Origin: Sequoia sempervirens
Taxonomy: Eukaryota; Streptophyta; Pinopsida; Cupressales; Cupressaceae
Direction of reading: 5' to 3'
DNA length: 64,000 bases
Assembly (NCBI GenBank): GCA_007258455.2
Contig: VDFB02270651.1
Coordinates: 700,596,217 to 700,660,216 of the forward strand
Each line of letters starts with the position of its first letter. Position 1 is the stretch's first letter. Under the pieces are notes generated by a model. It was not told the DNA's origin, ran no database searches, and worked only from the letters and a program-made list of their open reading frames with translations. Both the position numbers and the translations under genes were made by a program. This document shows, piece by piece, positions 46,641 through 58,144 of the stretch.

Positions 46641-48395
46641 AGGGACGCCATCTGAGAGGCAGAGTATTACCAATGGGCCTATCACGAGACCGTACCCAGA
46701 GCCGAGTGGGTCCCAGAGTATTCAGAGCGGGTCAGCCACAGACTGGTAGAGGGTCATGGTGACAAAGGCGAGGGCAGCATTCACAGGGACCGAGCTTGAT
46801 CGAGATGTTATGATACTTTTTGTGCCTTATGGGCTCATTTTTTATAGCCCTGATAGGCTTTTTGTACTGATTGACACATATGTACAGTGATCCGATTTAT
46901 TATTGTACTATGACAGTTATGACATTCATGATATATATGGGCCGATTTTGATGTGATGCAATGTGTACTCCTTATTTATGGATAATTTTACTTCTATATG
47001 TTATGGATGCATTTATTCGTAATGATGTTTATGCAATTATTATGACTAACAGATCTATATTATGCTAACCTATGCTATGATGTGCAATGATGTTATCTAT
47101 ATGATGATCTATTTATGATAATGCAAATGAGATTATCGATATGTGATGTGGATTTTAATATGATCTATGATGTTCATGTGAAATGATATGTGACCTATAT
47201 TTGTTTATGGATGCATATATGCTTTGCTTATAATGAATTTTACACGTTTATGCCTATGTGGAATGATTTATGCAATGAATGTTTAAGATGTTATTTATGA
47301 GATGATATGGATGATGTAATGGTCGTGATATGATGCAAATGAGATTGTTCTATGAGATGCTTAGAATAACAAATGTTATTATCCTAAACGTATTAAATGA
47401 TGATGTAATGTATGCGATGCAAAGTGATATGAGGATGCATAATGAATGTAATGTGATGAGATGATGTCATGATGTTATGCAAGTATGTATACAAATGAAT
47501 TAAATGCCTAAATACCTATTGTTCATGATTATGCAAAGAATGATGATGAAATGCTTCTGTAAATGTTTATATGATGATTTATGTGATGGATGAAATGCAA
47601 ATGAAATGTATCTATCTATGAAGAATGCTTATGATGACATGTTTATATGATGATGGAAATACGATGCATATATTTCTTATATGATATGCTTATGCAATAT
47701 TCTAATGAGTTGTGGATGCAAGATAAACGATGATGATGATGATGATGATCAACTATCATAGTACCTTGTTAGTGCGGTTAGCAAGGAAAGAAGAAGTCAT
47801 TTCAACAAGACACAAGATGATGAATATGCAAATGATGATGATGATGATTACTTGCCGAGGAATTGGGATTTTCAAAGGGCCACATTTTCTTATGTTTGAT
47901 AACACACGTGGTACAATGCATCAAGGTATAGGAAAACAGGATGGCATTGTACCTAGTGTGATGGACTTTGACTTGACAATCAGATAGGAGTATTCTTGCT
48001 CACACCTGACATACGGAAACCTTGCTAGGATGCACTTTAGAAGTTTCAAACACCTCGAACCAAAACACGGAACAGTAAACCTATCCATGCAATAGTCAAC
48101 AAGTTGCCCTAGACCTCCTCCATACATACCTATCAAAGCAAGTATTCACCGAGGTTATTTTACAAGAACGTCCAACAAGCATAGCAGATAAAAAAGGATA
48201 ATGATCATTGCCCCATTCTTATTTCTCTAAATCCTCTTGTTCGGATATCATCAAGAAGTCCTTGGAATGAGCACAATAAAATAAGTCAAAAGGTAAAGAC
48301 AAAGTAAACAAGCTGATGTTCTTCAATACCGCTAACCAAAGAAGGATGTATTTTCTAAGGATAAGAACCAAAAATTATTACCAAAAGATAATGCC

Positions 48396-48515
48396 CATTG
48401 TAAGAAGGATTCATCCTAGGACATGTTAGTGGATGGCGGCACGTCATTTTATTTATCCAAAGTGTTCTTTTTGATAAATAATTCCCCTTGTAGGAAGGAT
48501 TCATCCTAGGACATG
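48396..48515. repeat. Direct repeat with an internal AGGAT-TC-ATCCT dyad
   Basis: A phrase of about 30 bases, GTAAGAAGGATTCATCCTAG and flanks, occurs at 48396-48425 and again at 48486-48515, 90 bases apart. Each copy contains the perfect dyad AGGATTCATCCT. Confidence 0.85.
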
Positions 48516-48930
48516 ATGTTATCAGATGATTGATATGGGACTGATTGGATGATGGGCTATCGACACAAAGAATTGACCAACTTGCTTACGTAGTGACTCA
48601 AACCTAAGACTTGACATTTTAAGCTTTTATTTTCGACCTGCTAAACTTGTTTCTAATTGTTTCACCAAAGGTTGAGGGTGATGATTAGTTTATTATGGAT
48701 GGTGTTTATTGTGGGTGTAATCAAGATGAGACAGATGGATTTTTTCAAATATTTGGATATTTTTGGAGTTTTTGCAATATTTTGAGGCTGTTTTTGGAAT
48801 TTTTTGAGATTTTTAAATGTTTTGATTTTTTGATTTTTCAATGTTTTGGGATTTTCTGAGATTTTGACCAAGAGACTAACCTAAAGACCTATCCTAGGGG
48901 CCTCGGAGGCTAATCAATAGATTAGTCTTA

Positions 48931-49114
48931 CCTACGTTATACACGTAGAGACCACGTAGTTCGACTGACGACTTGACTGATTTACAGATGAAGATATACA
49001 TGATGAGATGTCAATTTATTATGACGGACTCCTAAAGGACTAACCTAAGTGTATCAAGCGATGATCAAAGATCAACCTTGCCTACGTTCAAGCTCAAAGA
49101 CGACGTAGTTCGAC
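48931..49114. repeat. Direct repeat CCTACGT...ACGTAGTTCGAC
   Basis: Copies at 48931-48965 and 49081-49114 begin CCTACGTT and end ACGTAGTTCGAC. CTACGT and ACGTAG within each are inverted, so each copy can form a hairpin. Confidence 0.8.
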
Positions 49115-49124
49115 AAGATGACTT

Positions 49125-49367
49125 TGTTTTTGGCTTTTTGATGATTTTGAATGTTTTTGGATTTTCTGATGTTTTGATGTTTTTGGATTTTTTGATTTTC
49201 TGATGTTTTTGGATTTTTTGGATTTTTTTATTTTCTAATGTTTTTGGATTTTTTGAGTTTCTAATTTTTTTGGATTTTCTGATTTTCTGATGTTTTTGGA
49301 TTTTCTCATTTTCTGATGTTTTTGGATTTTCTCATTTTCTGATGTTTTTTGATTTTCTGATTTTGGT
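49125..49367. repeat. T-rich degenerate tandem repeat
   Basis: Units like TGATGTTTTTGGATTTTC alternate with TCATTTTC, with a period near 26-30 bases. Looser versions lie at 48735-48860. Confidence 0.85.
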
Positions 49368-49639
49368 ACTTTAAGATCATACACGAATCCGATCCAATGA
49401 TAACATGCCCCAGCATGATGCAATAGACTACTCTGATAATGGTAGGACAAACTGACCTTTAAGGATGGGCTGAGTAGTACTAGGAGGGATCATGATACGA
49501 AAACAGGACCAAGCTATGGTGCAGATGCGAGTGGATGGGTGATGGATGGAGACCTGAATGCGATGGATGATGGAAGCAAAATGGATGGATAATGCAGAAC
49601 AAGCCGTAAAGATCCTAGTGGATGGAAAGTGCTTATTTA

Positions 49640-49810
49640 CGCAAGGTGCCTGTTTAATAGGTTTTCGCAAAGGTACTTGCCCAAAGTGCCACCAAAGTGG
49701 TTTTCACTAGAGGACAATTTTTTTCTTTTTACTATTTTTTATTCTTTTTCTAATTTTTTTTTTGTTGTTACCAAGACGCCCGTTTGTCAGGTTTTCGCCG
49801 AAGTAACCAT
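49640..49810 (-). repeat. Conserved non-coding module (Tat copy)
   Basis: On the minus strand: CTTCGGCGAAAACCTG, an A-rich tract, CTCTAGTGAAAACC, the dyad CCACTTTGGTGG and TACCTTTGCGAAAACCT. It is the counterpart of 3545-3735 and lies just 3' of integrase. Confidence 0.65.
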
Positions 49811-49907
49811 TTTTTCAGGAATTTTTCTAATTTTTTTAGATTTTTGGTTCTATACCTTGAAAGATTTAGACATAAAAATTTTTGAGATGGGAGCTATTCA
49901 TGGGCTC

Positions 49908-50960
49908 CTACAAAGGTTCCCCTTCGGGTGTTGATAACTGATATGCCCCAGATTTGTAGTTTGTTGTTATGACGAATGGTCCTAACCAATTAAGTTTGAA
50001 CTTGCCTTTGTTGTTTGGGTTTGGGACATTCTTTTGATTCTCTTTTAAGACCAGTTCTCCGACTTGGAACATCCTGCTTCTGATTTTCTTATTATAGTTA
50101 TGTTTGAGTCTATTCTGATAGACTTGCAAATGATTCAAAGTATCTATACGTCTCTCCTCCAGTAGCTCCAGCTCATTTAGTCTTGATACCTGGTACTCTT
50201 CATCTGTGATGAGATTTTGTAGTGATATCCTGAGGGATGGGAGGGAGCACCGCTTCTGATCCGTAGACCAAGAAGAAGGGGGTGGCGCTGGTGGGTGTGT
50301 GGATGCTAGTTCGATAAGCCCAGAGGGCGGGATTAAGCTACAGATGCCAGTCACGACCTACGTCATTAACTGTTTTCTTGAAGATTTTCAAAATGGTTTT
50401 GTTAGTAGCTTTTGCTTGGCCATTGACTTGGGGATAGTATGGGGTGGAGAAGAGATGTTGGATTTTGAATTTCTCACATAGGTCACGAACCTCCTGATTT
50501 TTGAATGGTGTCCCATTATCTGAGGTAATGGCTTGTGGAACACCATAACGATAAATAAGATAGTTCAGGATGAACTTAGAAATCTGCTTCCCAGTTATGT
50601 ACGTCATGGGTATGGCCTCCACCCACTTAGTAAAGTACTCAGTTGCGGTTATGATGAATTTGTGGCTGTTAGATAAGGTGGGTGTGATTTTCCCAATGAG
50701 ATAGAGTCCCCACTACGAAAAGGGCCATGGTGTGATGATAGGATGAAGCTCTTGAGTTGGAGCATGAATGAGGTCCCCATGTTGCTGACATTGTAGACAC
50801 TTTCTGGCATGATCATGTGTTTCTCATTCCATTGTGGGCCAATAATACCCCATCCTCAGCAGTTTCTTAGCTATGGTCATTCCACTTGAGTGTGAACCAC
50901 AGATACCATCGTGAACTTCAGTTAGAGCGGTTAATGCCTCCTTGGCATTTAAACAGCATA
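49908..50960 (-). pseudogene. Tat integrase
   Basis: Order on the minus strand: zinc-binding VHDGICGSHSSGMTIAKKLL then CLQCQQHGD; a PFS-stop-WGLYLIGKI segment; KQISKFILNYLIYRYGVPQA; ITSDNGTPFKNQEVRDLCEK; FSTPYYPQVNGQAKATNKTI; LNPALWAYRTSIHTPTSATP and a C-terminal KLNWLGPFVITTNYKSGAYQ. The first catalytic Asp of the family (W-G-x-D-x-I-G) is Tyr here and the catalytic Glu (G-Q-x-E-A-T-N) is Lys, leaving only the middle Asp. With several stops added, this enzyme cannot have worked in this copy. Confidence 0.88.
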
Positions 50961-51302
50961 GTAGGGTACCTTCTATGCTTCTACGGTATAGGGTATCACC
51001 TAGGATGACAAATCTAGATGCCTTTTTAATAAAGGTTCATTTTAGGTTTGATGGTAGGTAAGTGGGTATGACTTTTATATGAAGGTATGTGTAAATGTCA
51101 TGATACCAAGGATCACCGGGACCAACGATTTTGCACACATATTCTAATTTTGGTACCTCGAATGCAGGAATGAGAAGCTGCTCAATCAAGAATTCATATT
51201 TTGGAACGTTGTGAGGGATGTCTAATAGGGATCCAATTGTTACCATGGCATCTGCTACTCTGTTGTTGGTTCTAGGAATCTACTCAAATGTTATTTCGGT
51301 GA

Positions 51303-52210
51303 AGGATTATTTGAGAGTCTCCACCAATTTCTTGTAGGGAGTGAGCTTGTCATATTTTGTCTGATATTCATTATTGACTTGATTTATGATCAACTGGGAG
51401 TCTCCATACACTTTGAGAGCCATGATGATCCATTGCACCACTATCCTGAAACCTATAGTCAAAGTCTCGTATTTCGCGATGTTGTTGGTGCAAGGAAATT
51501 TCAATTTGTATGACCTTGGTATGCAATCTCCTTGTGGGTGATGAAGAAGACACCAGCTCCTGATCCATGTTGTGTGTATGAGCCATTGAAGTATAGTTTC
51601 CAATGGTCAGCTATGTTGAGGTTAAAAATGGATTCATCTGGAAACTCTAAAACAAGACGATTCTCAGAATAGATAAGTGCTTCTGCCAATTGGTTTGTGA
51701 TGACTTGTCCCTTGATTGCTTTCCTCTCCACATACTCAATGTCGTACTATGACAATATCATCACCCATTTTTCCATTCTTCCTATGGGCATTGCCTTTGA
51801 TAGTAGATACTTGAGGGGGTCAATTTTGGCGATGAGTTTTATCTTGTGTGCCAACATGTAATGTCTAAATTTTTGTGATGCAAACACTACTATGAGGCAT
51901 GCTTTCTCAATGAATGATTAATTTATCTCATGACTGACCATTGTTCTACTAATATAGTAGATAGCCCTTTCTGTTCCGTTTTCGTCATGCTGAGCTAGGA
52001 GAGCTCCAAGGGCTGCTTCTGTTGCTGATACATATAAGATCAATGGTTTCTTTGGGATGGGTGGCATTAAGACTGGTGGTGTCAATAGATATTCCTTGAT
52101 TTTGTTGAATGCATCTTCACATTTTGTATCCCATTTGTACGCTACCCCCTTGTGGAGTAGGTGAGAATATGGGTTCTGCTTGTTTGCTAGTTGTGCTATG
52201 AATCATCGGA
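51303..52210 (-). pseudogene. Tat tandem RNase H domains (pol RNase H plus second RNase H)
   Basis: First RNase H at about 51.75-52.1 kb: LILYVSATEAALGALLAQHD, TERAIYYISRTMVSHEIN, a stop, then KACLIVVFASQKFRHYMLAH. Second RNase H at about 51.3-51.6 kb: ADHWKLYFNGSYTQHGSGAG opens it, followed after a shift by NNIAKYETLTIGFRIVVQWI and LKVYGDSQLIINQVNNEYQT. The second copy, of the archaeal-like type, lies between the first RNase H and integrase and is the hallmark of Tat-clade elements. Catalytic Asp positions appear as F-N-G (normally F-D-G) and G-D-S. Confidence 0.85.
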
Positions 52211-53500
52211 TGGATTGGAGTCTGCCTTGGAGACCTCTTAGTTGCTTTAATATTTTTGGTGCCTCCATCTCGAGAATTGCTTTCACCTTTGTTGGATCCA
52301 CTTCGATACCCCTCATGGATACTATATATCCTAGCAATTTACCGGATTGTACGCCAAAGATGCACTTCTTGGGATTTAAACTGACTTTGTATTCTTCCAG
52401 TCTGTCAAAAATAGCACTTAGGGTTGCTATGTGATCTTTTCTCTTTCTTGACTTAGCTAGAATGTCGTCAACATAGTCTTTGACTATTTTATGAATCATG
52501 TCATGGCCCTTCGATATGTTGCTCCTGCATTCTTTAGGCCGAATGGCATCATGTTCCAGCAGTAAGTCTCCCATGGACAAGTGAAAGTTGTTTTATGTTG
52601 ATCCCCTTTAGCTATCATGATTTGATTGTATCCCGAGAATCCGTCCATTAGTGACAACATCTCGTGTCCTGCTGTCATGTCTACTATCATGTCGATGTTG
52701 GGAAGCGGGAAGTCATCTTTTAGACATGCCTTGTTCAAATCTCTAAAGTCTGTGCAGATTCTGATATTTCTGTCAGGTTTTGAAATAGTACCAAATTTGA
52801 CACCCATTCTGGATAATCGATTGGTCTGATGAATTCGGCATCTAACAACTTTTTAAGCTCCATTTTGACCAATAAGGCAACCTGAGGGTGCATTTTTTGA
52901 AGCTTTTGTTTGACTGGTTTTGTTTCTGGATACACTGCTAAGTGATGAACCACAGTCTTTGGATCAAGCCCTGGTATGTCAACGTAACTCCATGCAAAGT
53001 TTATTTGTCTTTCCCTTAGGAATGCTGCTAGGAGCTCTTGCTCTTCTGATAGTAGTGATTTTGCATAAAATGTGATACGTGGGATCTCCTCTGTTCCTAG
53101 GTTGATCGGATTGCATTTTTCAGCCAAGATTGCTGACTTCTCTTGATGAATATCTCTTAAAGGAAGATTGAATCCCCCATCCTCGGGCGCCTCAGAGAGG
53201 TTTTCACCATTGGATGCGTCCTTTCTTTTTACTTTTTTCTTGTCAGAGAGTGTCATAGTGTGGTTTTCACTCAAGGACTTGGATATGATTCTTAGTTTCT
53301 CACTTTTGCAACTGAAGGATTCAATCATTTCCCCATAATAGGCATGTGTGTCCAACACTATTATAAACCCTGCTTTATGATCTCCATCTAGAATGTTATC
53401 CCTCAATCCCATGAATTTTGAGAGTGCCTCATCCTTTTCGAATGTATCAAGAACTGGTGGTCCTCGTTGGTCGTAGTTGATGAGTTGGGGATACACTTAG
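52203..53500 (-). pseudogene. Tat reverse transcriptase
   Basis: 53496-52735 is open for 253 codons: an upstream linker, then LLAAFLRERQINFAWSYVDI, PGLDPKTVVHHLAVYPETKP and LLDAEFIRPIDYPEWVSNLV. A shift leads to RNIRICTDFRDLNKACLKDD, MDGFSGYNQIMIAKGDQHKT and MPFGLKNAGATYRRAMT, and another to YVDDILAKSRKRKDHIATLS (Y-V-D-D at 52464-52475), SLNPKKCIFGVQSGKLLGYI and a RGIEVDPTKVKAI block. This motif set is typical of Tat-clade RT. Two frameshifts disable it. Confidence 0.9.
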
Positions 53501-53733
53501 TGGATTTCATGATTTTGATGGTCTGTTTCAAAGGATAGGGTACTAATCATGCAAAGGGCGGTATCCTCGAATAGCCCAGGTAGATTGGATGTGGGGTCAT
53601 CATCATCGCTACTACTACAAACATCGGTTATATCAAAGGTATAGTTGTCTAGGACACGACCTGTGGATACTGGTAGTCATAATTATGTTGTGGTTGGTTG
53701 ATGAGGTTTATTAGCCGCTTTAATTGGAGGACT

Positions 53734-54093
53734 CTAGCCATGTATGGTTATACTCGGAGGAGTACATCCAAGACCAAGATTTGTTATGGGTCGCGTCTCT
53801 GGCATGATAGGTATTATGAGCCCATTGTCATTTTTTCCCAATCTTTGATTTCTGTCGTAGCCCATTGTGAGCAACATTTGCAGACCCTTGCTTCGGTCAT
53901 CCATTGGTAATTCTAGTGCTGGTCTTTCATCTTGATATAGCATATGTGATGGATCTTCCTCAATAACCTCCTGGCCAAGGTCTCCCCATCTTGTGAATTT
54001 GGGATAGTCTGCAGGAGACGTTTGTGATGTGGAAGCTTGGTTTTCTTGTGGACGTCCCCGTGATCTAGGAGATTGTGGTAGCTCTCCTACCAC
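53734..54093 (-). pseudogene. G-patch-like linker between protease and RT
   Basis: A 119-codon open stretch reads PADYPKFTRWGDLGQEVIEE, then GLQMLLTMGYDRNQRLGKND, NGLIIPIMPETRPITNLGLG and a short tail. The spacing M-G-Y-x4-x-L-G-K-x3-G-[LI]-x2-P-I-x9-G-L-G fits a G-patch, a module thought to bind RNA. It lies between protease and RT and is not in the same frame as the protease (a shift occurs near 54.1-54.2 kb). The same piece survives at about 2240-2350. Confidence 0.6.
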
Positions 54094-54286
54094 AAAAGCA
54101 ATGTTAAGGAGCTTGTAGCTTCCACAACCGTCATCTTGGATGATGAGCTTGATGTTGGAGATGGTGGGAATGGTGGGAGTGGCGAGTGTCTATCACAGAA
54201 GTGGATGCAAGAGTGGCGGGGTCGATGTATGGTGTGGATGGGCCCTCATCATTTTTGGCTACTTGGGGGATCTTGTAATATTTTGC

Positions 54287-54874
54287 TTAAATATTTTTAC
54301 AATATGAGAAAGGTTCAGGATGTCCATGGATGGTAACTTCTTGTCTGTTATGTGTAAATTTCACACATTGGTGGAAAGTCAATGCTACTACTTTCATTGC
54401 ATGAATCCATGGGCGTCCTAGGAGAATAGTATATGGCAAGTCAAGGTCCAAGACCTGACAAGTGGTTTCCATGATGGTGGGCCCTACTTGAATAGGGAGT
54501 TTGATTGTGCCTTGAGACACTCTTTCTTGGTCATCATATGCTCTTATCGTGATACCCTTCCCTTTGTTGATAGAATCTTCTAATATTTTCAACTGCTTGA
54601 TGAGGCTAAGAGAACAGATATTCAAACCCGCACCTCCATCCACCAAGACCCTTTGTATTTTGCTCTTATGTACTTTGGCTTCCAAGTGAAGCGCATGATT
54701 TTGGGATGGTTGCGTGGGGAAATCTTGGTCAAAGAATGTAAGGAGATTTGGCGTAATGATTTTTCTGACTATAGCTTGGAATTGTTCTACATCAAGGTCT
54801 GTGGGGACAATGGATGAGGCCAACGCTTCTTCAAGAATTTTCCTATGGGCAGATGATATTTTTAGCAACTCCAT
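54287..54874 (-). pseudogene. Tat aspartic protease
   Basis: 195 codons open in the gag frame. HALHLEAKVHKSKIQRVLVD, then VDGGAGLN at 54621-54644 (active-site box, D-G-G-A in place of the common D-[ST]-G-A), KGITIRAYDDQERVSQGTIK and LDLDLPYTILLGRPWIHAMK. It follows gag in the same frame (shared with 54962-58144), as expected for a Gag-Pro protein. This domain is uninterrupted, unlike RT and integrase. Whether D-G-G is active in this clade I cannot say. Confidence 0.85.
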
Positions 54875-54961
54875 GATGGAGATTTGTGTTGGCGTTCTCT
54901 TGATTTGATCTAGGACATTGTAGCCATTAGGAACAGGTCTGGATGCGGGGATTTTGTTTGG

Positions 54962-57900
54962 CTAGGATGATCTTGTGATGGTTACTTTGCCGCCTCTTGT
55001 GGTGACTCCACAATCTTCGGCATAGGCGCCTTTGATAGTAATGACCATGCAATTTTCATCTAGGGAGGCGACGACTGTTTCATACACATGATTTATATTT
55101 GAGTGGGTGCCTTTCCCTTTATCATTTTTATTCCCTTTGTTACCATGATTCGGCATCGGATTCATATATATCTTACAATCCTGATTTCCGATAGGTTGTT
55201 CCACGTTTATGATTCTTTTATCGATGAGATCTTGAATGATGTTTTTCAATATCATGCAGTTTTTTGTGGTATGGCTTTTGATTTTATGGAATTCGCAAAG
55301 TTGATTCTCGTTATACCAAGGAGGTTTGACATCTAGTTCTTGGTAATTCTCAAATGTAGGTGCTTTGATGATTTTTTCGTCTATCAACTTTTTCATTATG
55401 TCCTCAAGTGGTTCCCCCAAAATGGTGTATTTTCGCTTGGGATAACTCTTGCGTTGGGGTGGTCCTCTTTGCTCATTGAGATTATTGATTATTGGATTAT
55501 TGTTGTGCGATTGGTGTGTTGTGTGATGAGTGTTTTCGTGTTGTGTTTGGGTTTGTGGTGCGGGTGTATTTTGGCAAGGAGCACTAATGACCACCTTGGC
55601 GTCGACGACACCATCATTAGTAACATTTTTTTTCCTTGCCCACGTGTGAGGTTTATAATTGTAATTGGATGGTGGGCAGTTGTTTTGTTGTTCGGGGTAT
55701 GATGTTGATTCCGCGGGTTGAGTCATGAGGGTTGTTTCAATGCCAAGGGCCTTGGCAATCAATTGATCATATGTGGTGATGCCCTGAACCTTAAGATGAA
55801 ATACCAAGTGGCCTTCAAGGTTGGATATGATGGTACAAACTTCTTGTTCTTCTGGCATGTTCCACTTGCTCTGATTGTCCTTGGATCGCCATCGTTGTAG
55901 GAATGAAGCGAAAGATTCACCCTTTCCTTGTTTTAGAGCGAAGAGTTCTTCTAGACTAACATCCATTGCAATATTTCATGTGTAATTCTTAATGAATGCA
56001 TCTATAATTTCTTGGAATGTTCTAATTCCTGAAGGTAAGCGAGAGAACCATTCCATAGCGTGGCCTACCAAGCTCCTAGGAAATAGCCGCATCACATAAG
56101 TATCGTCATATGTGACTTCCATACAATGAACCTGGAATTCCCTGATGTGATCTTCAAGGTTTTTCGTCCCTCGATATTTGTCAAATTTGGGGATCTCAAA
56201 TCCCTTGGGGAATGGTTTCATCTCTAGGCTCCTATCAAATGGATAGGGACACAAGTTACTTGGTGTTTTCGTTGTTCGCCCTAATTGAAGATCAAGCACT
56301 TGTTGTGAGAGCAACCTGAGTTGTGTCGTCACATAATTTTGGGGATCAGAGGGTGGCATGAAAGTGTTTTGGGGTGTTTCAATCATGGGTTGGATGGGTG
56401 GGTTGCTCAATGTGTTATTTGATGGTATTTGTATGTTCTACCTAAGCGAGGTAGGCTTCCACTTGATTTTGTATGAACAACGTTTGTTGTTGATCTTGTT
56501 GTTGTTTCGCTAAGATTTGTGCTTGTTGTTGCGCTTGTTGATGTTCCAACAATGCTTGTTGTTGTGCTTGTTGTTGGGCTGCAAATTTTGTTGCTTCTTG
56601 CTATTCTTGATATTTCTTTATTGCTTGCAATTGTGTTGCTTGTCTTTGTGCAAGGAGTTGTGCTTGATATTGGGCTTTTTGTGCCTGATATTGAGCTTGC
56701 GCTTGAGCTTGCGTTTGTGTGGCTTGTGCTTGTGTTGCTTGTTGTTGCAATAGGAGTTGTGCTTGAGCTATCTTTTGTGCTTGCAATGCTTGTGCGGCTT
56801 GTTGTTGTTGTTGCAATAAATCTTGGGCTTGTGCGGCTTGTTGCGCTTGTAATGCGGCTTGTGCAGCTTGGGCAACTTGCGCAGCTTGAGTAGCTTGTTG
56901 AGCAACTAGTTGTACGGCCTTTTTTTCTGAACTTGTTGGTATCCTCTTTGGAAAGCATCTTGCAATGTTGCGTTGTATTGGCTTGATGTGGTGGAAATTG
57001 GTGGTGGTGGGGATGGAGGTGGATTCGGAATGGTGTTTGTGGTAGTGGTGAGTGGTGATGTGTTGATTATTTGATTGGTGGTTTGAGTGATAAGTGGCGC
57101 CATTGATATGATTGGCCCTTGAGAGACCATGCTTTGCGATGTTATGGGGGTGTTTGATGATGTTGCAATTGCTTGTGCATTTTTCGTCTATTGTTGCGAT
57201 GTCGACAACAAGTTTTGGGCGTTTGGTATAATGCTTTGGTTGATATTTGGGATGTTGTTTTGATCGATATTTGGAAAAGGGGGAATCCCTAAGCCAATAA
57301 GTGGTGTGGATGATAATGGCAATGGTGGAAGTGGTGGAAATGTAAGGGGTGTGAGTCCTTGTGAAAATGTTGTGGTGTCAAAAATTCCCCCAGGTCCGAA
57401 CATATCTCCTTCCTCTTGTGAATTTGTGAGGAGAGGTGTTTGAGGTGTTGCGTGAAAAAATGATGATGATGGATCATGATGGAAGGTGAGAGGAACATTT
57501 TTGTGTAATGTATTTTGGGGTATGTTTTGTTCCAATGTGGTGTTTGCGTCCAATTTTTGATAATTAACAAGGGGGTGTGTATTGATAGCATTGGAAAATG
57601 CATTTCCTTTATTAACGTTAGGTTGGGTTGTATCCAAAGATGTCATGATTTGCGGAATGTTTTGCGTGATGTTTTGGGATGGTGGTGTAGATGAAATGGG
57701 AATGGTGGATGAGATTGGAGGAAAAGATGTCTCCACTATAGTACTCACATCAAAATCCGAAGGTAACTTGGCCCCTTGTTTTGCTAACTCAAGAATGTAT
57801 AACGAAGGGTTAAGCCTCATCATGATGTTGATGATTTTATGGTTCTCTGAATTTTGGAGCATTTCAATCATTTCTTCGTGAGACATTCCAAAGGTAAAGT

Positions 57901-58144
57901 CCTCTCCTTGGTTTTCTTCTTGCAAATTTTGTGATGATGGGATGGCCAAAGGATTACTTGATTCGGTAAGATTCATTTCTACGTTTGTTTGGCTAAGATC
58001 ACTTGAAGCAGGTGTTTCTTTATTGGCTTCCATACTCTTCTTGTATTGATATCTAGTTAGAACCATAAAACAAGGATCAATTTTCAAGAATAGAAGAGAT
58101 GAACCTCTTGATTCTTTTGAATTGATCTTTACTTTATGTTCCAA
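54962..58144 (-). pseudogene. Tat gag
   Basis: Most of it is in one frame, from a first possible Met at 58144 (or a later one such as that before VLTRYQYKKS). The N-terminal 318 codons (57188-58144) are Ser/Thr/Pro/Asn-rich and end at a TAG. A second open part (56906-57130) is Pro/Thr-rich. 56480-56900 is a Gln/Ala-repeat tract where the frame wobbles. The capsid core follows (55976-56410: HAMEWFSRLPSGIRTFQEII) and 54962-55966 adds FASFLQRWRSKDNQSKWNMP, a basic linker and the zinc-binding CEFHKIKSHTTKNC. Only a few lesions separate these parts. The long low-complexity N-terminus is unusual compared with the capsid core. Confidence 0.8.
56480..56900 (-). repeat. Gln/Ala-repeat tract in gag
   Basis: On the minus strand CAAGCACAA-type units encode runs such as QQQQQAAQALQAQKIAQAQ and QAQATQTQAQAQAQYQAQ. 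In the other frames the same DNA reads Ser/Thr-rich or, on the + strand, Leu/Cys/Val-rich; those are shadows. Confidence 0.85.

Larger units (their letters stand above)
46641..49620. other. Long non-coding tract between PMD and integrase
   Basis: 46.8-47.9 kb is rich in ATGATG and TATGATG words with (GAT) runs at 47728-47750 and 47832-47849. 48.2-49.1 kb holds two pairs of short direct repeats. 48.7-48.9 and 49.1-49.4 kb are T-rich repeats. No coding homology is seen on either strand; open frames here (for example Met-rich or Lys/Asn-rich) reflect low complexity. Confidence 0.6.

Noticed and set aside
47730..47987. Met-rich frame starting MMMMMM
   Set aside because: Caused by a GAT microsatellite; no protein homology.
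48662..48871. Lys/Asn-rich minus-strand frame, and a similar one at 49235-49450
   Set aside because: Both are translations of T-rich tandem repeats with no domain or codon signal.
56519..56893. Leu/Val-rich open frames on the + strand that resemble membrane proteins
   Set aside because: They are the antisense reading of the Gln/Ala-repeat tract of gag; repeats give open frames on both strands.
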